DNA from: Serratia proteamaculans | Lineage (GTDB): Bacteria > Pseudomonadota > Gammaproteobacteria > Enterobacterales > Enterobacteriaceae | NCBI RefSeq assembly: GCF_013337185.1 | Contig: NZ_SWDE01000001.1 | Location: forward strand, 62,001-126,000 | DNA: 64,000 nt | Direction: 5' to 3' | Shown here: positions 53,012 to 61,299 of the stretch, one piece after another | How positions within the stretch are numbered: position 1 is the stretch's first letter | Layout of the letters: the number at the start of each line of letters is the position of its first letter | Translations under genes and position numbers: made by a program | Notes under the pieces: model-generated | What the model saw: the letters and a program-made list of their open reading frames with translations, nothing else | The model's database searches: none | What the model was told of the DNA's origin: nothing

Positions 53012-54133
53012 TTGAACTATCAGTTGATCACTACCGATGCCGGATTGCAGCAGGTCTGCGAGCAGGCGAAAAACCATGCCCAGATTGCGCTGGACACCGA
53101 ATTTGTCAGAACGCGCACTTACTATCCGCAGTTAGGCCTGATTCAATTATACGATGGTGAACAACTCTCCCTGATTGACCCTTTGCCAATCAAGCAGTGG
53201 CAGCCGTTTATCGATCTGCTGAGCAACACTCAGGTGGTGAAATTCCTGCATGCCGGCAGTGAGGATCTGGAAGTGTTCCTCAACGCGTTCAAAACGCTAC
53301 CGACGCCAATGGTGGATACTCAGATCCTGGCGGCCTTTACCGGTCGTCCGATGTCTTGTGGCTTCGCTACCCTGGTGGCGGAGTATATGCAGGTGGAGCT
53401 GGATAAAAGCGAAGCCCGGACCGACTGGCTGGCGCGTCCGCTGACGGAAAAACAGTGCGTCTACGCCGCTGCCGACGTGTTCTATCTGCTGCCAATGGCC
53501 AAACGGCTGGTGCAGGAGACGGAAGAGGCCGGTTGGACGGCGGCTGCCAGCAATGAATGCCTGCTGTTGTGTCAACGCCGTAGCGAGACGCTGGCGCCGG
53601 AATTGGCCTACCGCGAAATCACCAACGCCTGGCAATTACGTCCACGTCAGTTGGGTTGCTTGCAGAAACTGGCTGAATGGCGACTGCGTCAGGCGCGTGA
53701 GCGTGACCTGGCGGTGAACTTCGTGGTACGTGAGGAGAACCTCTGGCAGGTAGCGCGTCATATGCCAACCTCGCTGGGTGAACTGGACTCGCTGGGGCTG
53801 AGCGGCCCGGAAATTCGTTATCACGGTAAAACGCTGGTGGCGCTGGTGGCAGAGGCCGCCGAGCTGGAAGAGTCGGCATTGCCGGAGCCGTTACCGAATC
53901 TGATCGATCAGCCGGGTTATAAGAAAGTGTTTAAGGAAATCAAAGCGGCGATCGTCATTGCCAGTGAGCAAAGCGGGTTGAGCAGCGAATTGCTGGCATC
54001 GCGTCGGCAGATTAACCAGTTGCTGAACTGGCATTGGAAATTGAAGGTTGGCGACAATTTGCCAGAATTAGTCAGCGGATGGCGCGGTGATTTATTAGCG
54101 GCTCCCCTTCAGGACATTTTGAAGGATTATTAA
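53012..54133 (+). CDS. rnd: Ribonuclease D
   Basis: A 373-residue 3'-to-5' exoribonuclease for tRNA 3'-end maturation. DEDDy residues are visible as LDTE (D28, E30), HAGSEDLEVF and YAAADVFYLL. HRDC domains follow (ITNAWQLRPRQLGCLQKLAEWR, then the C-terminal RRQINQLLNWHWK). The start codon is TTG at 53012, the same rare start used by E. coli rnd, though I do not see the long U tract found there. Confidence 0.95.
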   Translation: MNYQLITTDAGLQQVCEQAKNHAQIALDTEFVRTRTYYPQLGLIQLYDGEQLSLIDPLPIKQWQPFIDLLSNTQVVKFLHAGSEDLEVFLNAFKTLPTPMVDTQILAAFTGRPMSCGFATLVAEYMQVELDKSEARTDWLARPLTEKQCVYAAADVFYLLPMAKRLVQETEEAGWTAAASNECLLLCQRRSETLAPELAYREITNAWQLRPRQLGCLQKLAEWRLRQARERDLAVNFVVREENLWQVARHMPTSLGELDSLGLSGPEIRYHGKTLVALVAEAAELEESALPEPLPNLIDQPGYKKVFKEIKAAIVIASEQSGLSSELLASRRQINQLLNWHWKLKVGDNLPELVSGWRGDLLAAPLQDILKDY

Positions 54134-54324
54134 TCGGGCAGTGAAAACGTTGGGGCAGGGTAAGGAAACTCTGCTCTGGTTATTTATTAGAAATAATCGA
54201 AGTAGAGACTCTTACCGGCAGCATTTACTTTAAACAACCGTGACGCAAGATTAATTGAGATTAATCCCAAAGGATAAAAACGCTAATTAAGTTTTTTTAT
54301 CTCAATAACTGGTTATGCATACAG

Positions 54325-54355
54325 TTACCCCCTGTATGAAATACACAGGGGGTAA
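54325..54355. terminator. Hairpin between rnd and minE
   Basis: An 11-bp inverted repeat TTACCCCCTGT/ACAGGGGGTAA with a 9-nt loop, in the gap between convergent genes. No T run follows on either strand. Confidence 0.5.
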
Positions 54356-54369
54356 TTAATGCGTCACAC

Positions 54370-54639
54370 TCATTTAGTTACTTCTTCCGATTCCGGTAAT
54401 GTCACGTTGAGTTCAAGCACCGAAATATCGTCCCCTTTCTGCTCAAACTGCACGTGCAGCATTTCAGGGTCGATTTGAATGTATTTGCAAATTACCGCCA
54501 GAATATCGCGTTTTAAATCAGGCAGATACGGGGGCTCACTGTCCCCCCGACGACGCTCCGCGACGATAATCTGCAGCCGTTCCTTGGCTATATTGGCTGT
54601 CTGCTTTTTGCGGGACAGAAAGAAGTCTAGTAATGCCAT
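54370..54639 (-). CDS. minE: Cell division topological specificity factor MinE
   Basis: An 89-residue protein that stimulates the MinD ATPase to drive pole-to-pole oscillation. The N-terminal membrane-targeting sequence [20 protein letters not shown] and the MinD-contact helix [12 protein letters not shown] are present, followed by the dimer domain [19 protein letters not shown]. It lies 3 bp after minD and is the last gene of minCDE. Confidence 0.97.
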   Translation of the reverse strand: MALLDFFLSRKKQTANIAKERLQIIVAERRRGDSEPPYLPDLKRDILAVICKYIQIDPEMLHVQFEQKGDDISVLELNVTLPESEEVTK

Positions 54640-54642
54640 GGT

Positions 54643-55455
54643 TTATCCCCCAAAAAGGCGTTTCAGGAAACCCTTCTTCTCTTCTTCAATGAAGCGGAAG
54701 GGGCGTTCTTCCCCTAACAAGCGGCTAACGGTATCGTCATAGGCCTTACCGGCGTCTGATTCGGCATCAAGGATCACCGGCTCACCCTGGTTGGAGGCCC
54801 GCAGCACAGACTGGTCTTCCGGGATAACGCCGACCAGAGGAATGCGCAGGATTTCCAGGACGTCTTCCATGCTCAGCATGTCGCCACGGCTCACGCGGCC
54901 CGGGTTATAGCGAGTCAGCAGCAGGTGTTCCTTAATCGCCGATTCGCCTCTTTCAGCGCGACGGGACTTGGACGACAAAATGCCCAGGATACGGTCGGAG
55001 TCACGTACTGAGGAAACTTCCGGGTTGGTAGTGATGATGGCTTCATCTGCGAAGTACAGGGCCATCAGGGCGCCGGTTTCGATACCTGCCGGAGAGTCAC
55101 AGACCACAAAGTCAAAATCCATCTCGCCCAAATCGTTGAGGATCTTTTCAACGCCTTCGCGGGTCAGCGCGTCTTTATCGCGCGTTTGCGATGCTGGCAA
55201 GATAAACAGGTTGTCGGTGCGCTTGTCTTTGATCAACGCCTGGTTCAGCGTGGCATCACCCTGAATGACGTTAACGAAATCGTAAACAACCCGGCGTTCA
55301 CAGCCCATGATCAGGTCAAGATTCCGCAGACCGATATCAAAATCGATCACCACGGTTTTCTTACCTTTTTGGGCCAGGCCGGTAGCGATGGCCGCGCTTG
55401 AAGTGGTCTTGCCAACGCCCCCTTTACCCGATGTAACAACAATAATGCGTGCCAT
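54643..55455 (-). CDS. minD: Septum site-determining ATPase MinD
   Basis: A 270-residue deviant-Walker ATPase. GKGGVGKTTSSAAIA lies at residues 10-24, with the signature lysine K11, and DSPAGIETGA is the Walker B region. The C-terminal amphipathic helix EEEKKGFLKRLFGG targets the membrane. It recruits MinC and is released by MinE. Confidence 0.97.
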   Translation of the reverse strand: MARIIVVTSGKGGVGKTTSSAAIATGLAQKGKKTVVIDFDIGLRNLDLIMGCERRVVYDFVNVIQGDATLNQALIKDKRTDNLFILPASQTRDKDALTREGVEKILNDLGEMDFDFVVCDSPAGIETGALMALYFADEAIITTNPEVSSVRDSDRILGILSSKSRRAERGESAIKEHLLLTRYNPGRVSRGDMLSMEDVLEILRIPLVGVIPEDQSVLRASNQGEPVILDAESDAGKAYDDTVSRLLGEERPFRFIEEEKKGFLKRLFGG

Positions 55456-55480
55456 GAAATGGATTCCTTGTCAAAAGGGC

Positions 55481-56182
55481 TTAATTTAAAGGTTGTATGG
55501 TTAAAGCGTTATCCAACAGGCTGAGTCGTACTGCCTGCCCGACATAGTCGGACGGGATTTGGTCGCTCAACCAGTACTGCCCTGCGATAGAGACTAGCTC
55601 AGCACCCAGGTGCGTGCAAAAAATCTGGCACTGTGTATCACCTGAAGCACCAGCCAGCGCACGACCGCGCATCATGCCGTAAACGTGAATATTGCCATCG
55701 GCAATTAATTCAGCGCCGGCGCTGACGCTGCTGGTCACGATCAGATCGCTGTTGCGGGCATAAATCTGTTGGCCGGAACGAACAGGGGTACTGATGATGC
55801 GCGTCTTGGCGGGGGCGTTGGGATCCACCACCGGGGCTGGCGCGGGCGCCGCTTCCGGGGCGGCCATCTTCTGGCCTTTGCCTTCGTTCAATAACGGCAG
55901 CCCGGCACGGGCTATGGCACGTTTTTGCCGCTCATCTCTGCAACCGCTGATACCCACAACGCGCAGCCCTGCTGCCGTGACAGCCTGTTGAAGTTCTTTC
56001 CAGTTTGCGTCGCCGTTCAGCGTTGCAACGTTGATAACAACAGGGGCATTTTTCAAAAAAGCGGGCGCTTGCTCGACTTTTTCTTGTAACGCCTGACGTA
56101 TTACCTCGGGTTCCGAATTATACAAATGAACAACCGATAGGGTAAAACTGCTGCCTTTTAGCTCAATTGGCGATTGTGACAT
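55481..56182 (-). CDS. minC: Septum site-determining protein MinC
   Basis: A 233-residue FtsZ polymerisation inhibitor. The N-terminal domain (about 1-110) is followed by an Ala/Pro-rich linker ([20 protein letters not shown]) and the beta-helical C-terminal domain with [20 protein letters not shown] and [16 protein letters not shown], which binds MinD. It is the first gene of minCDE and is divergent from ycgL. Confidence 0.97.
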   Translation of the reverse strand: MSQSPIELKGSSFTLSVVHLYNSEPEVIRQALQEKVEQAPAFLKNAPVVINVATLNGDANWKELQQAVTAAGLRVVGISGCRDERQKRAIARAGLPLLNEGKGQKMAAPEAAPAPAPVVDPNAPAKTRIISTPVRSGQQIYARNSDLIVTSSVSAGAELIADGNIHVYGMMRGRALAGASGDTQCQIFCTHLGAELVSIAGQYWLSDQIPSDYVGQAVRLSLLDNALTIQPLN

Positions 56183-56318
56183 CTATCCTGACTCAGTCTC
56201 AGCAACTTTAAATCCCCGGAATACCAATCGGGGTGCGATATTCCGAAGTACTATAAGCATGTTATAGTCAGAGTTATATCCAGGCAAGACGCTGCCCCAA
56301 TTAAATAGAGTTAAAAAC

Positions 56319-56591
56319 ATGCTTTGTGTGATCTATAGAAGCTCGAAACGCGATCAAACTTATCTTTATGTCGAAAAAAAAGACGATTTCTCCCGAGTGC
56401 CGGAAGATCTGCTGAAAAGTTTCGGCACGCCGCAATTGGCAATGATGCTTTCTCTTGAGGGCCGGGACAAATTAGCCTCGGCAGATATTGAGAAAGTGAA
56501 AGAGGCCCTGAAAGAAGAAGGGTTTTATCTGCAGGTACCCCCGCCGTTGGAAAATTTATTAAAACAGCACTTGTCTGACGACAAAAAATAA
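56319..56591 (+). CDS. ycgL: YcgL domain-containing protein
   Basis: A 90-residue protein. [20 protein letters not shown] and [21 protein letters not shown] are the family signature, followed by [17 protein letters not shown]. It is conserved in gammaproteobacteria and small and soluble, with no established function. It lies divergent from minC, as in E. coli. Confidence 0.92.
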   Translation: MLCVIYRSSKRDQTYLYVEKKDDFSRVPEDLLKSFGTPQLAMMLSLEGRDKLASADIEKVKEALKEEGFYLQVPPPLENLLKQHLSDDKK

Positions 56592-56654
56592 CCGTCGTTG
56601 GCGTGCAGGGGCTACGCTGGATCAGTAACCCCAAACTGATAAAGGAGCTGGGTG

Positions 56655-57701
56655 ATGAGAGGGTCAGCGAAGACAGCGATAGTGACTCTGCTGGCGCTGG
56701 GAACTGGCGTCTGTCCGCAACTGATGGCACAGGTCGCTTCACCGGCCACAACTGTTGCGCCAGCACAAAGCACGTTGGCTGAAACCGGTCGCGATCCGGC
56801 ACAGTTTCCAGCCTATATTGAGCAACTGAAACGTCAGGCGCTGGCGCAGGGCATTAACCCGGCTATCGTCGACAGCGCTTTTGCCAACGTGCATTTTGTC
56901 GATCGAGTGATCAAGGCAGACCGCAATCAGCCGGAAAAGAAAATCACCCTGGATGATTATCTAAAACGCGTATTGCCGCCGGCCAAAATCGCGCAGGGCC
57001 GTGCTCTTTACCGGCAATATCAACCCCAGTTGTCTCGCGTTACCGCTCACTACGGTGTGCCTGGGCGTTATGTGGTGGCGTTGTGGGGGATGGAAAGCGC
57101 CTTCGGCAAAATCCAGGGGCGTGAGGATGTGATATCTGCGCTGGCTACGCTGGCCTTTGAAGGTCGTCGTGAAGCTTTCTTCAGCCAACAGCTCATGGCA
57201 GCACTGCGGATCCTCGAACAGGGGCATGTCAGTCGCGAACAACTGAAAGGCTCCTGGGCCGGTGCGATGGGGCAGTGCCAGTTTATGCCGACCTCATTCC
57301 TGAATTATGCGGCGGATGGTGATGGCGATGGCCGCATTGATATTTGGAACAACGTTGACGACGTGTTTGCCTCTACGGCCCGTTATCTGTCGCGTGAAGG
57401 TTGGCAACCGGGCGTAGGCTGGGGCAGGGAAGTTAAACTGCCTGCCGGTTTCAGTAGTGACAGCCTGGGGTTGAAAGTTAGCCAGGTCCACAGCGTCAAT
57501 GAATGGCAAAAGCGTGGCGTGCGCCGTGCGGATGGTTCAGCCTTGCCGCATTCTACCCTGCGCAGCTGGGTGATTACGCCGGATGACATGCAGGGGCGGG
57601 CATTCATGGTTTATGACAATTTCCGCACGATCATGCACTGGAATCGCTCTTACTATTTTGCCATCGGTGTGGGTATGATGGCTGACGGTATCGGCCAATA
57701 A
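56655..57701 (+). CDS. MltB-like lytic murein transglycosylase (GH103)
   Basis: A 348-residue exported enzyme predicted to cleave the glycan strands of peptidoglycan with 1,6-anhydro ring formation. A Sec signal ends near LMA (about residue 24); there is no lipobox, so it should be periplasmic rather than outer-membrane anchored like MltB. The catalytic Glu lies in VALWGMESAFGKIQG, followed by GSWAGAMGQCQFMPTSFLNY and ADGDGDGRIDIWNNVDDVFAS. GTG 56652 and ATG 56655 adjoin; the ATG has AAGGAG at 7 bp. It lies between ycgL and ycgM. Confidence 0.88.
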   Translation: MRGSAKTAIVTLLALGTGVCPQLMAQVASPATTVAPAQSTLAETGRDPAQFPAYIEQLKRQALAQGINPAIVDSAFANVHFVDRVIKADRNQPEKKITLDDYLKRVLPPAKIAQGRALYRQYQPQLSRVTAHYGVPGRYVVALWGMESAFGKIQGREDVISALATLAFEGRREAFFSQQLMAALRILEQGHVSREQLKGSWAGAMGQCQFMPTSFLNYAADGDGDGRIDIWNNVDDVFASTARYLSREGWQPGVGWGREVKLPAGFSSDSLGLKVSQVHSVNEWQKRGVRRADGSALPHSTLRSWVITPDDMQGRAFMVYDNFRTIMHWNRSYYFAIGVGMMADGIGQ

Positions 57702-57784
57702 ATCAGGGCCAGAGTACCTCCACCCGCGCGTGGGATAACGGGCTTAGCAAGCTAAGCCCCTACATGATTGTAGGGAGAAGCGGT

Positions 57785-58441
57785 ATGTATCAACATAGAG
57801 ACTGGCAGGGTTCATTACTTGATTTTCCGGTAAACAAAGTGGTTTGTGTAGGCAGTAACTACGCCGATCATATTAAGGAAATGGGTAGTGCGACCTCGGC
57901 AGAGCCGGTAGTGTTTATCAAGCCTGAAACGGCGCTGTGCGATATCCGCCAGCCGGTGGCGATCCCCAAAGAGTTTGGTTCGGTACATCATGAAGTGGAA
58001 CTGGCGGTGTTGATCGGCACGCCGTTAAAACAGGCTAATGAAGATCGGGTTGCTCGAGCCATCGCCGGGTACGGTGTGGCGCTGGATTTGACGCTGCGTG
58101 AACTGCAGGCGGGCTTCAAGAAGGCGGGGCAGCCCTGGGAAAAAGCCAAGGGGTTTGATGGCTCCTGCCCGATCTCCGGTTTTATTCCGGTGGCGGAATT
58201 TGGCGATCCGCAAAATGCCGAGCTGTCCCTGACGGTCAATGACCAACTGCGTCAGCAGGGCAATACTCGCGATATGATCACCCCGATCCTGCCGCTGATC
58301 AGCTATATGAGCCGCTTCTTCACGTTGCGCGCAGGTGACATTATTCTTACCGGTACTCCGCAAGGCGTTGGCCCGATGAGCTCAGGCGATATGCTGAAAA
58401 TCACGCTCAACGGTAAATCATTAACGACTCGCGTTATTTAA
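57785..58441 (+). CDS. ycgM: Fumarylacetoacetate hydrolase-family protein YcgM
   Basis: A 218-residue FAH-domain protein. KVVCVGSNYADHIKEMG, KPETALCD, FGSVHHEVELAVLIG (metal-binding Glu pair) and ILTGTPQGVGPM are conserved. Relatives are acylpyruvases or oxaloacetate decarboxylases; the substrate here is inferred only. GGAGAAG precedes the ATG at 57785. Confidence 0.92.
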   Translation: MYQHRDWQGSLLDFPVNKVVCVGSNYADHIKEMGSATSAEPVVFIKPETALCDIRQPVAIPKEFGSVHHEVELAVLIGTPLKQANEDRVARAIAGYGVALDLTLRELQAGFKKAGQPWEKAKGFDGSCPISGFIPVAEFGDPQNAELSLTVNDQLRQQGNTRDMITPILPLISYMSRFFTLRAGDIILTGTPQGVGPMSSGDMLKITLNGKSLTTRVI

Positions 58442-58460
58442 AACCAGGGTAAGACCCACT

Positions 58461-58492
58461 AAAAAAGGCCCCGCGGGGCCTTTTGTCTTTTT
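58461..58492. terminator. Bidirectional terminator after ycgM
   Basis: AAAAGGCCCC-GC-GGGGCCTTTT, a near-continuous palindrome with A and T tracts, between ycgM and the convergent DUF883 gene. Confidence 0.8.
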
Positions 58493-58517
58493 CTTCGGTC
58501 AGGGTTGGGCAACGTGC

Positions 58518-58766
58518 TTATTTACGGCCCAGCAAGAAACCGAAAACAATCCCCACCGCAGCGGCGATAGCCACACCGGCAAGCGGGTTGGATTCAACCT
58601 GAGTCCGCACCGTATCAGCCGCATCGCGAGCCGCGTAGCTGGCCTGGGAGGCATATTTACGGGCTGCGCCTTTAACCTGATGATCCGGCGAGTCCGTTGC
58701 CTTACCAAAGGCTTCTTCAACGGCACCGGCAGCTTCATTGACCTTGTCTTCTGCTTTTCCAAACAT
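58518..58766 (-). CDS. DUF883 (ElaB/YqjD-like) membrane-anchored protein
   Basis: An 82-residue protein. An Ala- and Glu-rich amphipathic N-terminal region (KAEDKVNEAAGAVEEAFGKA) leads to a C-terminal helix GVAIAAAVGIVFGFLLGRK, the tail-anchor signature of the ElaB/YqjD/YgaM group. Relatives tether stationary-phase ribosomes to the inner membrane. The ATG at 58766 has GGAG 7 bp upstream. Confidence 0.85.
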   Translation of the reverse strand: MFGKAEDKVNEAAGAVEEAFGKATDSPDHQVKGAARKYASQASYAARDAADTVRTQVESNPLAGVAIAAAVGIVFGFLLGRK

Positions 58767-59175
58767 ACTTGGCTCCCTATCTCGGTTATCAAAGGCGAAC
58801 ATTAAACATAGCAGGATTATGTCGTGTTTGGCGGCAAATCGTGCGTTATAAGATGAATCTTAGCGGTAAGTTGCAGAGTTGCCAGGCAATAATTCTGGGG
58901 CAAACGAAAAGGTGATAGGCCTGTGATTTGTACGTATAATTAGGCGATGCATACCGTGTTTTTATCTGCAAGGACCAAGCAACAATTGGCGGAGAGTCAC
59001 GGCGCTTAGTGTTGAATGCCGTTGTTTTAAATAGCATTTTTTTTAAGCAATTATGTTGTTATCGCTATGATTATATTGTGTTTTCAGTCTTTCTATTTGG
59101 CTGGGATCTCTATATAGTGCACCCTCAAAACCTGTACGCAGGTTATCTATTCATTTACCTATACCGGACGCGAAC
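58767..59175. other. AT-rich divergent region upstream of ycgN
   Basis: 409 bp between the DUF883 gene and ycgN. AT content is high from 59030 to 59170, and several promoter-like TATA stretches occur (for example TATAGTG near 59114). No frame with convincing coding character was found. Confidence 0.4.
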
Positions 59176-59622
59176 ATGTCACAAACCCCTTTTTGGCAAC
59201 AAAAAACGCTGGCGGAAATGTCAGAACAAGAGTGGGAATCGCTGTGCGACGGTTGTGGGCAATGCTGTCTGAATAAGCTGATCGACGAAGACACCGACGA
59301 GATTTATTTCACCAACGTAGCCTGTGACCAGCTGAATATTAAGTCGTGCCAGTGCCGCAACTATGAACGTCGCTTTGAGCTGGAAGAGGACTGCATCAAG
59401 TTGACGCGTGAGAACCTCACGACATTTGACTGGTTGCCACCGACCTGCGCATATCGCCTGATTGGCGAAGGCAAACCGTTGTTTTCCTGGCACCCATTGG
59501 TTAGCGGTTCCAAGGCGGCGATGCACGGTGAGCGCATTACGGTGCGGCATATTGCGGTACGTGAAAGTGAAGTGGTGGACTGGCAGGACCACATCATGAA
59601 CAAACCAAGCTGGGCACGATAG
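59176..59622 (+). CDS. ycgN: UPF0260 cysteine-cluster protein YcgN
   Basis: A 148-residue protein of the YkgJ-type CxxCxxCC family. [20 protein letters not shown] holds the first cluster, with further cysteines in [18 protein letters not shown] and PTCAYR, so a metal or iron-sulfur site is likely. The function is unknown. It is conserved in enterobacteria in the min-ycgLMN neighbourhood. Confidence 0.92.
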   Translation: MSQTPFWQQKTLAEMSEQEWESLCDGCGQCCLNKLIDEDTDEIYFTNVACDQLNIKSCQCRNYERRFELEEDCIKLTRENLTTFDWLPPTCAYRLIGEGKPLFSWHPLVSGSKAAMHGERITVRHIAVRESEVVDWQDHIMNKPSWAR

Positions 59623-59649
59623 GAGTTAACTTCTTATAGGGAGATAAGA

Positions 59650-60021
59650 ATGAGGAAGCCTGCATTGTTTTTTTTGCTTTTATTAGCCAACACGGTAAGT
59701 GCCGCAGATTGGAAAGTAGATGACAGTAGGGAGTTTATTCACAACGGTACACTGACAATCAGACAGATTGACGGTCACTTTAAAATTACATTCCCTGACC
59801 AGTCTATTCTTAGATCGGGAAGCATTGTTGTTGATGGTGACATATTGTATGTGAATGAACCCAATGGCTTTAGCGGCATTTATGGTGACAGAATAATCAA
59901 ACGCCTGCTTTCAGCGCAAACAGCAGTTGCAAGATATGACGACAGATATAAAACCAAGCCATCACAAGAAGTCATCGACCTCCCAGATTTGAAATTGAAG
60001 CTGGAACAGCTAAAAAAATGA
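59650..60021 (+). CDS. Exported protein of unknown function
   Basis: A 123-residue product. The N-terminus MRKPALFFLLLLANTVSAAD is a Sec signal with cleavage after VSA. The mature part is about 100 residues, predicted mainly beta, with GTLTIRQIDGHFKITFPDQS and a Lys-rich C-terminal helix. GGGAGA lies 6 bp before the ATG. Base composition is more AT-rich than the neighbours, suggesting later acquisition or weaker expression. I do not recognise a family. Confidence 0.75.
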   Translation: MRKPALFFLLLLANTVSAADWKVDDSREFIHNGTLTIRQIDGHFKITFPDQSILRSGSIVVDGDILYVNEPNGFSGIYGDRIIKRLLSAQTAVARYDDRYKTKPSQEVIDLPDLKLKLEQLKK

Positions 60022-60042
60022 ACCCGCTTCGGCGGGTTTTTT
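60021..60042 (+). terminator. Terminator of the exported-protein gene
   Basis: AACCCGC-TTCG-GCGGGTT with a stable TTCG loop, followed by a T run; the stem starts at the stop codon. Confidence 0.88.
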
Positions 60043-60135
60043 AGTGGCTGGGTTGAGGTGATAGTCTTAACCCAATCAGATTTGTAGCGGTAGTTTCCGG
60101 CCCTTGTTAGTTTGAACAAGCACAGATAGGGACGT

Positions 60136-60211
60136 TAAACGAAAAAAGCCCCTGCAAAGAAGAGGGGCAAGACACACAACAACACCAGGGAAATCGTTAA
60201 TACTAACTTGC
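60136..60211 (-). ncRNA. Candidate ArcZ/SdsR-like small regulatory RNA
   Basis: On the minus strand, a -10-like TATAGT (60221-60216) is followed by a predicted start near 60211 (GCAAG). The transcript then contains GATTTCCCTGGTGTTG (60194-60179), identical to the conserved seed of E. coli ArcZ as I recall it and sharing ATTTCCCTGG with SdsR. A GCCCCT/AGGGGC terminator stem with a 9-nt loop and six T follows (60168-60142). No protein-coding gene on this strand can account for the terminator. Size is about 70-75 nt. The 5' end is inferred. Confidence 0.6.
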
Positions 60212-60494
60212 GGATACTATAAGGTTTTTGCGGCAAAACTTCATCAAAATATCGATGCAATAATGCATCACTATGATGAGTTTTTTTGTATAAGGTGTGT
60301 GAGAGCCAATAAATCGTTCCGTTATAGTATGATTTCAGACCGGAAAACTGAGATTGTCATTCCGCGAATAAGGCTTTTTACTCCTCTAAGTTAATGTTAT
60401 GTAAATTACGTGCCAAATCCCGCCCGGATGCTTCTTTTTATACAGAAGGTTAGGTAGTTTGACCGCTCTCACGCTAAGTTCCGAGAGTAAAATA

Positions 60495-60566
60495 ATGAAA
60501 ATGATACGTCTGTTTGCCGTGGCTGGGGCGCTGATAGTGCTCGTTTATTACCTTACGCATACTTAA
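60495..60566 (+). CDS. Predicted 23-residue single-helix microprotein
   Basis: The frame MKMIRLFAVAGALIVLVYYL ends THT. A basic N-terminus and a 16-residue hydrophobic core predict a small inner-membrane protein (or an uncleaved signal-like peptide). CGAGAG lies 7 bp before the ATG, a TATACA -10-like element lies about 55 bp upstream, and a strong terminator follows within 40 bp. This compact promoter-ORF-terminator layout supports a real gene. I do not recognise it. Confidence 0.55.
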   Translation: MKMIRLFAVAGALIVLVYYLTHT

Positions 60567-60602
60567 TGTAGCTTTATCTCTGAAAAATATTCGAAAATCC
60601 AT

Positions 60603-60632
60603 AAAAAACGGCGCCCTGAGGCGCCGTTTTTT
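60603..60632. terminator. Bidirectional terminator between the microprotein and dsbB
   Basis: AAAAAACGGCGCC-CTGA-GGCGCCGTTTTTT is a perfect 13-bp stem with A and T tails for both directions. Confidence 0.9.
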
Positions 60633-60644
60633 ATTCGGTCATGC

Positions 60645-61175
60645 TTAACGACCAAACAGGTCACGGCGACGCGGGCGAACAAACTGCGCAGCCAATACGA
60701 TGATGGCGAACATCAGATAGGCCGTGAAGATCCCCACCAACCACTGTGGCATTTCCAGCGTCAGGAACTCCCATTGGCGTACGGAACAGTCACCGGATGC
60801 GTGGAATACTGCAGGCAGCCATTTGTCCAGCGGCAGCCAGGATGGGAAGCTGACGAAGAAATCACAGGTATTAAATGGCGAAGGATGCAGTTGGATCATG
60901 GTGTGTTTCCATGCCAGTTGCAGGCCTTCCCAGGCACTGTAAATCCACAGCAGAATAGCGATATAACGCAGTGGCGTTTTCGGTGCGATGGCGCCAAGCA
61001 GCGAGGCACCCAAAATGCCAAACAGCGCGCAGCGTTCGTAAATGCACATCACACAGGGTTGCAGCAGCATTACGTGCTGAAAGTAGAGAGCAACCAATTC
61101 CAGCACCAGCGCAGTCAGGGCCATCAACAGCCAAGCACCGCGCCCCTGCGAGCAGCGGTTAAAGAATTGCAACAT
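60645..61175 (-). CDS. dsbB: Disulfide bond formation protein B
   Basis: A 176-residue four-helix inner-membrane protein that reoxidises DsbA and passes electrons to quinones. The periplasmic cysteine pair C41-V-M-C44 and the second pair in TCDFF and SGDCSVRQW are all present, and the final RRRDLFGR matches E. coli. The ATG at 61175 gives the E. coli length and has GGAAG upstream. It lies downstream of nhaB on the same strand. Confidence 0.96.
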   Translation of the reverse strand: MLQFFNRCSQGRGAWLLMALTALVLELVALYFQHVMLLQPCVMCIYERCALFGILGASLLGAIAPKTPLRYIAILLWIYSAWEGLQLAWKHTMIQLHPSPFNTCDFFVSFPSWLPLDKWLPAVFHASGDCSVRQWEFLTLEMPQWLVGIFTAYLMFAIIVLAAQFVRPRRRDLFGR

Positions 61176-61299
61176 ATATTTATTCTTCCATGCAGTAAGC
61201 AATTGAACTGGCAGTGTAAACCAATTCAACTCTGCTGCCAGCTACCTGAGCCTGATTCAGCACAAAAATAGTCGCTGACAGCGGAGTGGATTTACAGGA

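Noticed and set aside
59009-59272. 87-codon frame overlapping the start of ycgN
   Set aside because: It runs out of frame into ycgN, has no ribosome site and an unlikely composition.
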